Source of the DNA: Zygnema cylindricum
Lineage: Eukaryota > Streptophyta > Zygnematophyceae > Zygnematales > Zygnemataceae
Assembly: GCA_037447655.1 (NCBI GenBank)
Contig: JBBHKE010003080.1
Span: 186,001 to 250,000 of the forward strand
Reading direction: 5' to 3'
Length of the DNA stretch: 64,000 nt
Position 1 is the first letter of the stretch. Each line of letters begins with the position of its first letter. The notes below the pieces were generated by a model, which worked only from the letters and a program-made list of their open reading frames with translations, made no database searches and was not told the DNA's origin. The translations under genes and the position numbers were made by a program. This document shows positions 48,901 through 60,800 of the stretch, one piece after another.

Positions 48901-49283
48901 NNNNNNNNNNNNNNNNNNNNNNNNNNNNNNNNNNNNNNNNNNNNNNNNNNNNNNNNNNNNNNNNNNNNNNNNNNNNNNNNNNNNNNNNNNNNNNNNNNNN
49001 NNNNNNNNNNNNNNNNNNNNNNNNNNNNNNNNNGTCGTCAAGTTGAACGGAGGGAGAGGAAGAGGGAGAGGGAGAGGGAGATGGAGAGGGAAAGGGAGAG
49101 GGAGAGGGAGAGGGAGAGGGAGACAGAGAGGGAGAGGGAGAGGGAGAGAGGGAGAGACTAACTGTCACTCCACTTTACAAGCTCGTACCAGTCATGATTT
49201 GGATTGCCAAACGCCACACAAGTGTTCAAATGCACAAAAAGGGCGAAAAGAGAGAAGAGAACTTTGCATGCCATGGCTGCCAT
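45945..49283 (-). pseudogene. Broken paralogue of the secreted LRR protein gene
   Basis: This is an inverted copy of 57880-63735. Exon 1 (49283-49163) has the same 121-nt length and start MAAMACKVLFSLFALFVHLN. The exon 2 equivalent would fall in the N gap. Exon 3 (about 47860-47786) carries TAG at 47836-47838 where the intact gene has a Lys codon. The exon with GTVPASLSNLNNL (about 47288-47344) has lost about 20 nt at its start. The exon at 46978-46908 is 71 nt instead of 72, a frameshift after DLSS. The Cys-rich exon 46256-46102 is intact and 155 nt long. The terminal exon acceptor has changed from GTAG to GCCG (45953-45956). Homology continues through the 3' flank to about 45540. No functional product is expected. 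Confidence 0.9.
48230..49033. other. Assembly gap of 804 N in a CT/GA microsatellite intron
   Basis: Unknown bases are bordered on both sides by GAGAGG repeats (48078-48229 and 49046-49156). The frames that run through it are meaningless. Confidence 0.99.
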
Positions 49284-50115
49284 TTTTGAAAGCACATTGC
49301 CTTTGTAGAGGCGTAGCAATAAAAAGTAATTTAGTTTGCACAGTATGGAAATAAATTTTTATAGATAACAACCTTAAAGCATTGATGGTTTTAGTTTGTT
49401 GTCAGGCGCTTAGTACATTATTTATGGAAACACATTGCGATTGGTTTCCAGGACGAAATGAACGGTTTAGATGAGCGGCGGATATTTTCATGGATATAAG
49501 GCAAGTTGAACTGCTGACTTCGCATGTGACGCCCTTCCTCTCCTGACTAGTCTTGACTCTTGAGTGGTCATTGAACTTGACTGCTTCACGGTACACTGTG
49601 AATTGCTATTATTATTAGGCCACTTCTCCATGAGGCGCTGATAGTATATGTACGGATTCGTTGACCGGCAGTAATATTTCGTTCACTCATCCGTTAAGTC
49701 GTGTGTGGAAGGAATCTATCGTGGACGTGCATTCTTTCAATTGGATGCATGTAAATTTTGGTTTTGATGGCGAGCGTTGTCAAAGATTCCAAAAGCAAAA
49801 TGTCTAAACTCGTATTCGTACAACCAACCGCAAAATAAAATGACGGGAATCTATAGTTTGTACGTTATTAATTTGTCGTTGTTCCAATATTTTTGGATAT
49901 CTGTCGAAAATAAAATTCTACATAACGATGTATGGTGGAAGAGGCGTCACGACACATTCTTCAACAAACTTTTTGTTAAGGTTTTTTTCTAATCTGATTA
50001 CGGCCTGTCCGAAGGCTCTAAGCAAATGTTCGAAGGCGGGCGGCTCGTACCTGACCTTTCCACGCGTAAACATTTTACACGTCTTGTGATTGCCTAGTTT
50101 CCTTTAGGAGACTAA
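49284..50115. other. 5' flank of the LRR pseudogene and repeat ends
   Basis: Only about 35 bp upstream of the pseudogene ATG match the intact copy. Near 49590 ACACTGTGAATTGCTATTA resembles the outer repeat end at 32284, followed by GGCCACTTCTCCATG. No gene is seen. Confidence 0.45.
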
Positions 50116-50907
50116 GGGTAACATTCCATTAGACGAAAAGTGGGGTTCGTTACTGGACGCCGTACATTTTCGTACAGTGTCGTACAGAGCCGTACTATTT
50201 TTATTTTTATTTGTCAACAAAACAACGTTACTAGAAAGCTGTCGAGAAGCTCCAATGATGTAGGCGTCATTATTGACTGTTGGATGTTTCACTTTTTGAG
50301 ATCCGCGAAGCAATCGCGCACATCATCCAATGGCCCCCAACTGTCCTCGCGAGGAGAGTTGGGGCCCACTCGATGATTACCATTGGTACACGTGAAAAAG
50401 CAAAAAAAAATCTACTTTGAACAAGCGATCACAAGCGTACACGTCCTACATGCCGTGTGCCGCTTGCCACGCTGGATGCAGGTCAGTCAAAAATATCCTC
50501 GCACGCTCCGACTAATATCCACCGACATTCAAAGTTTGCCGCGTCCTTCTGCCATTCTGTTTCGAAATTTTGATTTTCATTTAAAAAATCAAAATTTAGG
50601 CGCAAATTGATGTACGAATCATTAACTACTCCGTTTCAAAATTTTGATTTTCATTTTGAACATCAAAATCTAGGCGCAAACTTGACGTACGAATCATTAA
50701 CTACCTCCGGTCATACAGATATTTCGTTCTGACTTTCAGTTTGTAGATTTTTTTTAGATTTTCAGAATCTAAACTCTAACCTATGTGGCGCCAATCATAA
50801 TTGGGGAAGGTTCGTTACTGGTCCGACAAAATGGAGCGTTCTTCCAGTAAACGCTGTCAGTAGACTTGTCCGTACATTTACTGGGACCGCCTAATGGAAT
50901 GTTACCC
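50116..50907. mobile_element. PIF/Harbinger-like element, TSD TAA
   Basis: Terminal inverted repeats are GGGTAACATTCCATTAGACG and, reverse-complemented at the right, GGGTAACATTCCATTAGGCG. They are flanked by TAA at 50113-50115 and 50908-50910. The element is 792 bp with no transposase frame. Inside it, about 50565-50703 is a tandem duplication of a roughly 75-bp unit with ATTTTGATTTTCATTT and GTACGAATCATTAACTAC. Confidence 0.9.
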
Positions 50908-51849
50908 TAACTAATCACTGGATGAAGTGACTGCTTGGTGTGGCGACATTGTCGCCCAAAAGTTTGGAGAATCTAGACGAATGTCCAGTAATCATGTTTT
51001 GTAAAAAAAATAATAACAGCAGTACAACCTTGCACGAAAATGAGTTGGATCCAAATGGAAATGCATTTTTTCCAATAATGAACCCCACTTTTGACCTAAT
51101 GGAGGTTCACCCTCAATTTTTTTTCCATTTAAAACGTTTTGTCTCCTTGCACATATATCAAATTATGGATCTGATAGTTACGATTGAAATTTAAGATCCT
51201 CAGCTTCCGACAGGCAGTCTTCAACTAACAATAGGACATTACAATTGAAATTTAAGATCCTTTGCTTCCGACAACCAGTCTTTAACTGAAAATAGGAGAA
51301 GTGTGTACAGGGAAAATATGTTTTAAGTGGCGAAAAAATTAGTAACACTAATAGCTACTCTGGGAATCGTAATTAGCGTTATTTAAACTAATTCTGTCAC
51401 CCCAAATTTGACTCTATCACCATAAATAGAGTATATTATTCTAAATTATTCTTTATATTATTTAAGGTACATTTTGAATGAGCGTTAATAACTGTAACAC
51501 TGCCGTTTTAAATAATGTGGCGTACGGTCGGTATCTGACCGTGAAAAATTGTACTTTATTAAGTAAAAAAGTAAAATTAATGATTCAAATACAGACTGTT
51601 ATCATGTAACTGCGTTTTAACAAACAGCGTAGTGCAAACGTCATAATGACGTAAAACTGTACTTTTGTCAAATTCTGTACGTATACATTTACCTTATTTA
51701 CAAAAGATATTTTCAGCGCCCAAATTTAAGCCCAAATTATAGTTATTGATAAATTAGAGGGATTTTTTTTATTTGAAAATGGGTTGATTACCCAAAATAG
51801 AGTTAATAACTCTAATTATTTTTTTCGTTTATTTACTTTAATTATTTCT

Positions 51850-53850
51850 TGGCAACTGGGGCTGATTGGAGGAACAGGGACCCAAGGAAACCCTTCCAAA
51901 AATATGGAGGAGGAGGACAGAAAAATCAGTCCGATGAGTCCGAACTTAGATTTCCCAAGGGACTTTGTCACTTTTGTAAGAAACAAGGGCACTATATGGC
52001 GGAGTGTTCTAAGCTAGCTGAGCTTTAGCTAAATGAGGGGCAGATTGGTGGACCTCAGAAAGGAAAGGAAAAAGTCGTTGAGACACAGGTACATGAGGAG
52101 GAATCCGAAGACGATGAGCTCTTGTTGGATGAGGAGATGGAGGCGAAGAACGTAATTATGATTCGCTGTTTAGTGTTGTGTATCACTTAAAAATTTATCG
52201 CGATAACAACGATACAGATAGTTTTCGGTTTTCAAATGGTCATGTCCCGATCTCTTTCTCTCTCTCTCTCTCCCCTTTTCTCCCTTATCGAGATGTAGGT
52301 ACTATGTACTGTGACCTAGGTGAGGTGCCCCAAAACTTCGCCATTTCACTTGATTATTTGGATAAACAACCCAAAATTTAGGAGTGGATTGTCGATACAA
52401 GCGTGACAGATCGAGTTTGTAATGTTAAACCCTTACCTGAAGATATGACCAAGTCGACAATCCAAAAACGGATTTAACATCATCATCTTAGTTGATTTTG
52501 TGGGGACTCTGAGTATGGATCTGGTTGTCATTGTTTGATAAGTATAACAACGAGAAACTAATCTTGATAAGGCTGTATTTTTCAAAATGCTTTGTACATT
52601 CGAACTAGCATCGTGAACCATAAGAACAAAAAACTAATCTTGACAAGTCTGCATATTTTAATATGCTTTGTAAATTGTAACTAGCATCGTGAACATTGTG
52701 TACAGTCTCCGAATTTGTAATGTTGGTTGTAGTGTGATAGCAAATGGATATTTTGTTAATTTCATTAAAGAATCTGAAATAAAATGTTTAAGAAAAGCTA
52801 TGGAGTATACTGATTTGGAGAGTTAGCCAGTCGACGACGTCTTTAAATCAAATTACAATGACAAAAAGTGACTTAAGTTTATGGCATCATAGGATGTGCC
52901 GCTCTATAGAGAGAAATGTGAAAAGAATGATAGATTTTTTTTTTGTTCGGGAATTGAAATTAACAACCATCGAAAAGGTGGACAATTCTCGAGGATGTTG
53001 TAAAAGAGGTTACGTTTGGAAAGCACGTGGGGTGACAGACGTTTAATATCGAGCTCAATTTCCATTGGAGCTAGTACATGTGGATTTGTGTGAACATGTG
53101 TCAGCCGATATACTTCTGTGAACAACAGTACATTTTTAGAATCGTCGATAAATATTCAAAAAATATGTCGGTGTCTTTATTGAATTACAAATCGAATACA
53201 TAGGAGATATAAAAGGAGCGAGTCGTTACAGCGGAGAGACAATTAGAGAGGAAAATAAAGGTGGTGAGATAAAACAACTAAGGGGAACTACTACGATTTA
53301 AGGATTATGGCAAGAAATGAGAGATAAGGTAACATTTTATTGCCTCTTGTCCACACAAGTCAAATGTAGTGAAGGTTGTAAAATCGAAAAAAAAAAGGGA
53401 ACACGTGGCATTTGTGGATTATTACAAAAAGAGGGGGATATGGCAGTGTTATGTTTCTCTTTGTTGATAAAAGTCAAATTGACTAGCGAAACCAGACCCC
53501 ACAAGAAATGGTTTATGTTATAATTATTAGCAACAAACATAATATATATTGGTGGGTGGTGCCATCATAACGATGACTAATGTTTGATATTATAGATTAA
53601 ATTTGGAGATTGAATTCATTCTTTTGAGACAAAACACGCATTGTATTCTGGAGTGGGAGAAGTGCCATTAGTGTGGCATTTAAATATTAAGTGTTGTTGG
53701 GTGACCTTATATGTTTAGTAAACTCAAAGAAAGGGGAAATTTGCACTGAGGAGTTGGTTCGAAATATTTGTGGGCTCGCACAAACGGCAGATATGTATCA
53801 TGTTTTTGACCCGAAGCGAACGATAGTGGAAGAATCCTAAAATAAAGGCT
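51850..53850 (+). pseudogene. Decayed Ty1/copia retrotransposon (gag to integrase)
   Basis: Scattered frames in the copia order: a CCHC knuckle at 51966-52007 (CHFCKKQGHYMAEC), a protease-like WIVDTSVTDRVC at about 52385, a gag-pre-integrase block LWHHRM at about 52879, an integrase start ELVHVDLCEH at about 53069 with IFRIVDKYSK at about 53133, and an integrase C-terminal MYHVFDPKRTIVEES near 53794. Stops and frameshifts separate them. No RT block was recognised and no LTR pair was found, although TGTTGGGATATTG near 54866 could open one. Confidence 0.75.
52548..52696. repeat. About 75-bp tandem duplication
   Basis: Two diverged adjacent copies share AAACTAATCTTGA, ATGCTTTGTA and AACTAGCATCGTGAAC. 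Confidence 0.75.
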
Positions 53851-54066
53851 TTCTCTAGGATCTAAAATCGGTGAAAGAGTTCTCGAGAAAAGAAGAATTT
53901 GACATTAATTTCTACGAGCAATGATTTTGATGGAATAGAATCATAACCGAGGATGACCAACAAAATTTTATGTTGAAAGAAAGTTTTATAAATCAAAACA
54001 TTGGTAGCAAGGTTTCAAAAGACGACACATTGGGTTCCCAATTTTCACGGTACATTGACAGTAACC

Positions 54067-54172
54067 ATGAAATAGAATCCACTTTGTCTTTTGGGGAAGA
54101 AATTGAAGAGGAAAAAGGCATGAAATAGAATCCACTTTGTCTTTTGGGGAAGAAATTGAAGAGGAAAAAGGC
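54067..54172. repeat. Perfect 53-bp tandem duplication
   Basis: 54067-54119 and 54120-54172 are identical (starting ATGAAATAGAATCCACTTTG). This implies a recent event or an assembly duplication. Confidence 0.95.
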
Positions 54173-54299
54173 TTGGCAGAGGTTTGAAAACACACTCGCG
54201 AAAACTAGGGGACGAAACCCTCTAAGTTGTATAGATAGGGAGGTTTCAAAATCCGATAAAACACTTCTTCTTCGCACTGTCTCCTATTGCTTTTTTAAG

Positions 54300-55790
54300 T
54301 CTTAACCCCGTTACCCTTTCGTCTAGCGATTATTTACTCTAAAATTTGTACGAAATAAAATCTTGAAATACACATTCCATCTCATCTTTGATACCTTTTC
54401 AAATTGATGTTTCAATGCTTCTTCGTACAAATGAGCAATGTTGTTTGCTAGAAAATTACCGTGCGCAGATGACGTCGAACTCTACATTAGTCGTCGCGAT
54501 GTCTTTGAGCTGCCAAAGCTTCCATGCTCTAATGTCCTCTAATTCCTACTTTTTGCAGCTGACGACTTGCCACAACTTTTTCAAGATGATATGCCCCTCA
54601 ATGAGTTTCTCCCAAACGATAAAGTATGAGCGGTTGAAGAGAACTAACTATCTAGACTTCTAAAAGATGAGTTCATTTCCAGTCACTTCATCAAAATTGA
54701 GGTTTCTATATTTCCCCATGTTCTGATTCCCCTTTCGTTTCCACTATTTATTCATCTTTTTGTCTTCACTCTTCAATTGACTGTTAAATAGGAACCAGAA
54801 CTAGGTACCTTTAGTTCCTCCAACACGACCTTCTACTTTTTTCCCTTCTTCTCACTCTATAATTTGTTGGGATATTGTCATTTTCGCGACATTTCGCGAA
54901 GCGTCATACCAACTTGAATTTGTTTGACGCGAATTGTCTCGTCATCATACAAAAGTACAACGTCGTTTCGCGGCGGTACTTTTGATGTCCGCGAACGAAA
55001 CATATTATTTCGTTTCGCCTCACTTATTTGTTTCGTGCGGAGGTGTTCCAATTTGCGTGCAGGTGTGTTCGTGAAGCAACACGTGTTTAAGTCAACGTTT
55101 AGAGATTGTCGTTTCGAAGGAAGAAGTGTGTGCGCCTTCCTTCGTGGAACTTTCATTGAAGAGTGCACAGTCAGCTAGGGACAAACTTTGTCGCTACGCT
55201 AAGTTCTGCTTGTCTTATCTTGTTGTCTCTTAGTGTAGAGTAGCGAGTATATAGGCAGCAATGTACATGTGCAGAGTATTGAATCTCATATGATTGAATC
55301 ATAGAGGATTAATCTTGGAGTAAGAGATTATTTAAAGAGAAGAGAGAAGAGATAGAAGAGAGAAGAGAGATGTTGTAAAGAGGCTTCGGCCAAGAACACT
55401 TATAATTCTTTTTGGCTGAATATTCCTCTTGTCTTTTATGAGCTTCCGCTGTGTAATGATTTATGTTTTGTGAATTATTTAGAGTGAATGTCTTTTGCTT
55501 AAGATCTTACATATTTTCCCCTTAATGAACCTCAGTGGACCTTCGAACATCTCTAGAATTGTTCTTTCTAGTCCAAAAGGTTTAATTTGGAAGTGATTCC
55601 TGGCATTTTCGTTTTTCGATACACTCAACTCCGCCTTCACCTTATCCAGACATATATTGCAAACTCTAATACCTCCACTATCCACATTCCCAAAAGGTGG
55701 TTTACAATCCCACTGACTTGACTATTACATGCGAAGTTGTAGTAGATATAAATAGAATATTTTGTTGTTCCTAAGTAATCCACCGTTGGA
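54300..55790. other. Unassigned, possibly LTR-derived
   Basis: No gene is supported. 54890-55180 is rich in CGCGAA/TTCGCG words, and 55320-55370 is an AGAGAAGAGA tract. Confidence 0.35.
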
Positions 55791-55793
55791 GCC

Positions 55794-56115
55794 TTAACAT
55801 TCTCTTACTCTATTCCTTAAGGCGTAGGCGTGGATGTGAGAAGCGAGGTTTGTGGAAGCTTCAAAGTTGGCTTCAATGACTCCTTTGATGGCGACATCTA
55901 TGGTTGCTTCAATGGCGACTTCCTTATAAAAGAGGACCTTCTTAAACAAATTCAAACTTGAAGCGCGTGAATGATGCAGCGTTTTTTTTTTTAAATTACC
56001 GTACATTTTCCGTACAACGAAAACTATACTTAATTTACAAATAGTATGAAACAAAGGATACTACGTAAAAATCGTAAAATAGTTGACATCCGTACGAATT
56101 GAACAACTCTGGATG
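55794..56115 (-). mobile_element. hAT-like element fragment
   Basis: The end AGAGTTGTTCAATTCGTACG (minus strand, 56114-56095) matches the TIR at 27977, and the interior matches the Ala/Glu-rich frame of that element (GTTTGAATTT, then GAAGTCGCCATTGAAGC). The other end was not located. Confidence 0.65.
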
Positions 56116-56712
56116 TCACGTTAGGTCTCCAGAGGTGTGAGGACATTGTAGACGTCTACAATCGTCATTACTGTATTTTTGAAGACATCTACAACCGTCG
56201 CTGTTTTTGTAAACGCCACCAATCATCGGAAGTCACCAATCGTCACAATCGTTGTCTTCAATCGTCACAAGTTGTACCCAACGTCTATAACCGTCGTGTT
56301 TCAAAGTTTCGAATTTTTCCCGTACATTAGGACGCTCTGAAAAGTAGTACGGAGAATCTATGATAAAATCCAAAGGACTTCAAACTGTTCAAAGTACTGC
56401 TTACATGGGCACATACCGTGATGTAAAAGCCAACATGTGCTAACACGCTAGAATACAGCACTGAACTGTCCTGTATTTAGTACATGTATATAGTATTGTA
56501 CTGTATTCCCAAACGAACTTAATCCTTTCAAGTTGACAAGTTTAGATGGGAGACCGCTCTGGACCATCCAGCAGCGAAAGGGCGTCACATGCCGAGACAG
56601 CAGTTCACATACACGACTTGCCTCCGATTAATGTAAGACTTCCTACGCAAATCTTGGTCGTTCAATCGACTACGAGCCAATCACAATAAGTTTCCGTGAA
56701 TGCTATTTTAAG

Positions 56713-57018
56713 CATAGTTCAAAAGTAGGCGTTTTTATGCTAGGTCTTTGGTCGGCGCCTTTATCGTAAGTTTTGTTATGGGCATTTCATGTGATCTTCT
56801 TAGATCGCTACTTTGATCAGCGACCGTCTGATTGTCCGAATCTGACGGTATAATTAAAATTTATTGGTCCGAATGTTTTAATTGGTCCAATTTTTGGTCC
56901 GAATGTTTTAATTGGTCCGAATAGGTCCGAATACAATATGGGTCTTAAGGTCATATTGTATGTTTTGCATACGATATGCATATTGTATGGGCCTACTTTC
57001 ACCTACTTTTGAACTATG
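56713..57018. mobile_element. 306-bp TIR element next to a hAT-like element
   Basis: The left end CATAGTTCAAAAGTAGGCG and the reverse-complemented right end CATAGTTCAAAAGTAGGTG form inverted repeats. The flanks carry ATTTTAAG (56705-56712) and GTTTTAAG (57019-57026), seven of eight identical. The interior has a short GGTCCGAATGTTTTAATT repeat near 56866. Confidence 0.75.
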
Positions 57019-57027
57019 GTTTTAAGG

Positions 57028-57750
57028 CATAGTTGTTCAAATCGCGCGATTTTTTCCTTTTTGTGCGATTGAAACGTTTAATTTGTGACTTTTGAAAAAA
57101 TCGTAAAAAAACGTGTATTGTAAACTGAAACTGAAATTTTACGGAAACGTGTAAACTAATTACTGTAACTGTACATTTTTTTACGGATATGTACGGAATA
57201 AATCGGGAAATATGCGTCGCACTTATTGGTTCTTTCTGTTCAGTGAACTGAACAGAAATACCACGGAATTTGTACGTTATATAATCGAAAATGTACGTAC
57301 ATTTTTGAAAGGAGACTTTGAACGTCACAATAATTTCGCGCGTTCAGTTTGAAATTTGTACGGCCGTCTTCTTCAATTTTTTTTGAAAGAAGACGCTATG
57401 GAACAAAGACTAAATTGCTAAATATGCTATCTTCGTAACATTCAAACCCGGGTACGTTGACTGCGAAGCATATCCTAAGGTGAACGACAGGACTACCATT
57501 TGGTAAAGTCATTCCGTTGACAAAAAAAAATTGTGATAAAATTTAAAAATGTTTATTTTTTTACCGCTCATTAAACTGGAAAAACTTGCAAACTGCGTTA
57601 TATGTAATAGTTTTTTGTTTTTTTATGTACGGAATAGTACGGAAGGAAATTCATTAACGATTTTTCGCGATTTGATCAAAAGGTTCAATGCGTTTGTTAC
57701 GTATAATTCGTCACGTACGGTACGTTCGCACTAATCGCCGTGAACAACTG
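57028..57750. mobile_element. hAT-like non-autonomous element
   Basis: The left end is CATAGTTGTTCAAATCGCGC and the reverse-complemented right end is CAGTTGTTCACGGCGATT. Flanks are TTTTAAGG (57020-57027) and TTTTAAGC (57751-57758), seven of eight matching. It is related to 27977-28801. No transposase was seen. Confidence 0.75.
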
Positions 57751-57879
57751 TTTTAAGCGCTGAACGAAAACGAAAACGACAACAATCATTACTAAAACAT
57801 CGTATTTAAGTTCATTTTGAAGACGAGCTAACGTGTTACTTTCTGCGAGTGCATCTCCAAAGGCAATGTGACTTCGAAA

Positions 57880-60800
57880 ATGGCAGCCATGGCATGCAGA
57901 GTTCTCTTCTCTCTTTTCGCCCTTCTGGTGCATCTGCAGACTGGTGTGGCGTTTGGCAATCCAAATCATGACTGGTACAGGCCTATACAGTGCAGTGACA
58001 GTGAGTCTCTCTCTCTCTCTATCTTTATCTCTCTCCTTCTCTCTCTATTTCCCTTTCCCCGTCTCTCTTTCTACCCCTCTCTATCTCTCTCCTTCCCTCT
58101 CTCTCTCCCCCTATCTCACTCCCTCTTTTTTCCCCTATCTCACTCCCTCTCTCTACCCCTCTCTCTCTCTCAGATTCCTACTCCACCCACACTTCCATCC
58201 ATCACTAGATTTTCTCGAAAAAATCTTGTCCTTTCATTCTCCATTTTCTCCCACTCTCACATCCTCTTCGCATAAACTTTTTCATCTATCCGTTCACCCC
58301 ATATGGACCACCATATTCTATTAATTCTATAATTCGTTATACCTTGTTACTCCTGTATTTATCCCTCTCCTCCTACTTCTTTGCAACCTTCTCTTTCTTC
58401 CTCTCCAATCCCCCTCCTCCCTCTTCATTCTTCCCTCTTCTTCTTCCCTGTTCCTTGTTTTCTCTTCCTCTTCTCTCAAATTCTCCACTTTGCCTCTGCC
58501 CTATGTCTCTCCTTCTCGCTCTCCCTCTCCCCCTCCCTCTTTCTCTCCCTCTTCTCGTCATCTTATTATCTCCCCTCCCCACTCCACTGTCATCTCCCCT
58601 CTCTATTATCCCCCCTCCCCTCTCCCCTCTCTCCTCTCTCCTCTCCACTCTCCTCTCCCCTCTCCCCTCTCCCCTCTCCCCTCTCCCCTCTCCCCTCTCC
58701 CCTCTCCCCTCTCCCCTCTCCCCTCTCCCCTCTCCCCTCTCCCCTCTCCCCTCTCCCCTCTCCCCTCTCCCCTCTCCCCTCTCCCCTCTCCCCACTCATT
58801 ATCTCTCCCTCTTTCTCCCTCTTCCTTCTTCCCTGCGTTTTTCCCTCTCCATCCTCTCCCTCTCTCTCCCTCCCCCCCTCCCTGTCCCCCACTGTGTCCA
58901 GAGGTGGCTCTGTTGGCCTTCCGCAACAATCTCGTGAGCTATGGCAAATGGCCCAAATTAGTGTGCTCGTCACGTCACTTTATTTGCAGCCTTCTGGGAA
59001 CTATCTGGATTTTGTAAGTGATCTCTCTCTCTATCTCTATCTCTCTTTCCCTCCCTCTCCCTATTCCTCTTCCTTTTCTGCTCCCTCTCCCAGTTCCTTT
59101 CCCTCTCCCTTTTCCTTTTTTTTCTCTTTCCCTCTTCCTTTCTCTCTCTCTGTCCCGCTCCCTTTGACTCTTCCTCTCCCTTTCCTTCTCACTCTCCCTC
59201 TCCCTCTTCTTCTTTTTCCGTTCCCTCTCTTTGTTCCTTTCCCTCTCTTTGTTCCTTTCCCTGTCCCTTTCCTTTTCCCTTTCCCTTTTTCGTCCCTCAC
59301 CCTTTCCTTCTCCCTCCCTCTATGTTTTGTATGTGATTCCTCTCTCTATACTCTCTCTATCGCTCTCTTTGACTCTCTCTCTTTCCCCCTCTCTCTCCCA
59401 TCTATCTCCCTCTCCCTCTCCTCTCTCTCCCCCTCTCTCTCTCCCTCTCTTTCTCCCCTCTTTTCCCCCCATCCCCTCTCTATCTCCCCGTTCCCTTGCC
59501 CTCTCTAATCTTCCTTCCCCCCTCCCTCTCTTTCTTGCATTCTCGTTTTACCTCTCTCTCCCTCTCTCTCTCCCTCTCTCTCTCCTCTCTCTTCACCTCT
59601 CTCTCCTCTCTCTCCCTCTCTCTCCATTCTCTCTCTCCCCCTCTTTTCCCCCCCTCCCCTTTATGTCTCCCACTATCCCTTGTCCCCTCTAATCTTCCTT
59701 TCTCCCTCTTTCTTATTCTCGTTTTACCTCGCTTACACTCTCACCCTTCCTCCTCCCCCTATTTCTCTCTTGGTCTCTCTCCCCTATTAGCCTCCACCAT
59801 AAAATTTTATTGAAGGGATTAAGTGTTATTCAAGAATGGCTCATTTTTTGGAGTATTTTTAGCTTTGGTACATTTTGTAAGTGGGAACCCTTATTTTCTT
59901 AGTTTTTTTTTATTGTTTTATGTTAGTCGTTATATTTGTAAAGCAATCACACTTTCTATATGTTGTATTTTTATTCAAGGATCTCTCTGTGTAGTTTTTT
60001 CATTGTATTGTTTATCTAAATAATATTTTTTTATTTATTGGTTTTGAAACTGAGGTTGGAGGTCACAAGTTTTTATGGGACCCACTGGAATTTTGGAATA
60101 TCAAAGCAAATTTCTTTGGAAAATCGTTCAACAGTTTGTATCATTATGAGGAGAAATGTCTTTCTCTATTAAATGGGATTAAAAAAACTAATTGATAGTT
60201 AACACAAATCTTCTTAGGGTTTAAGTCATTAGTACTGCTAAACATTAAACACTACAAATTATAAAAATTTATCCATTTTTTGAAAAAACATTGTGCATTA
60301 GATGGAAACATGCCATTTCCTTTTGTAAAGGTGCAATCAATATGTTTTTTGTACACAGTACAAGTTAAAAAAAACGGACGTTTTGAACTTGAAAAAATGT
60401 AGTACATCCAGTGACGTACACTCATATTTTTGAGTGTTTTGGCCCACTTGGCGAGAAAATAAGAGAGTTTTTTTCTAGTTAGACGCTTTCGCTCTCTCTC
60501 TCTCGCTCTCTCTTTCCCTCTCCCCCCTCTCCTTCTCCCTTTTACCCCCTCTCTTCCCCTCCCTCTCTCTCTCTTTCCCCCTCACCCCCCCGTTCCCCTC
60601 GCTCTCCCTTTCCCCCTTGCCCACCTCCAGAAATTCACAAACTTAAATGTATGGGACCAAAGATTCCAACAACCTGATGTTTGAACGTTTTTTCATGTTA
60701 AGACTAATTGTCACACTAAGAGCTAATTTCCTGACGCCACCTTATGTAAATAAGTTGGAAGTAGGATAAGTATTTTATTTTATAAATATTTTTTAATTAT

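Noticed and set aside
48025-49168. Two minus-strand frames of over 330 codons
   Set aside because: They run through the N gap and flanking GAGAGG repeat.
58373-59692. Long overlapping open frames on both strands (Ser/Leu/Pro or Gly/Glu/Arg repeats, up to 375 codons)
   Set aside because: They are translations of the CTCCCT/CCCCTCT microsatellite in an intron, with period-7 repetition and no protein-like composition.
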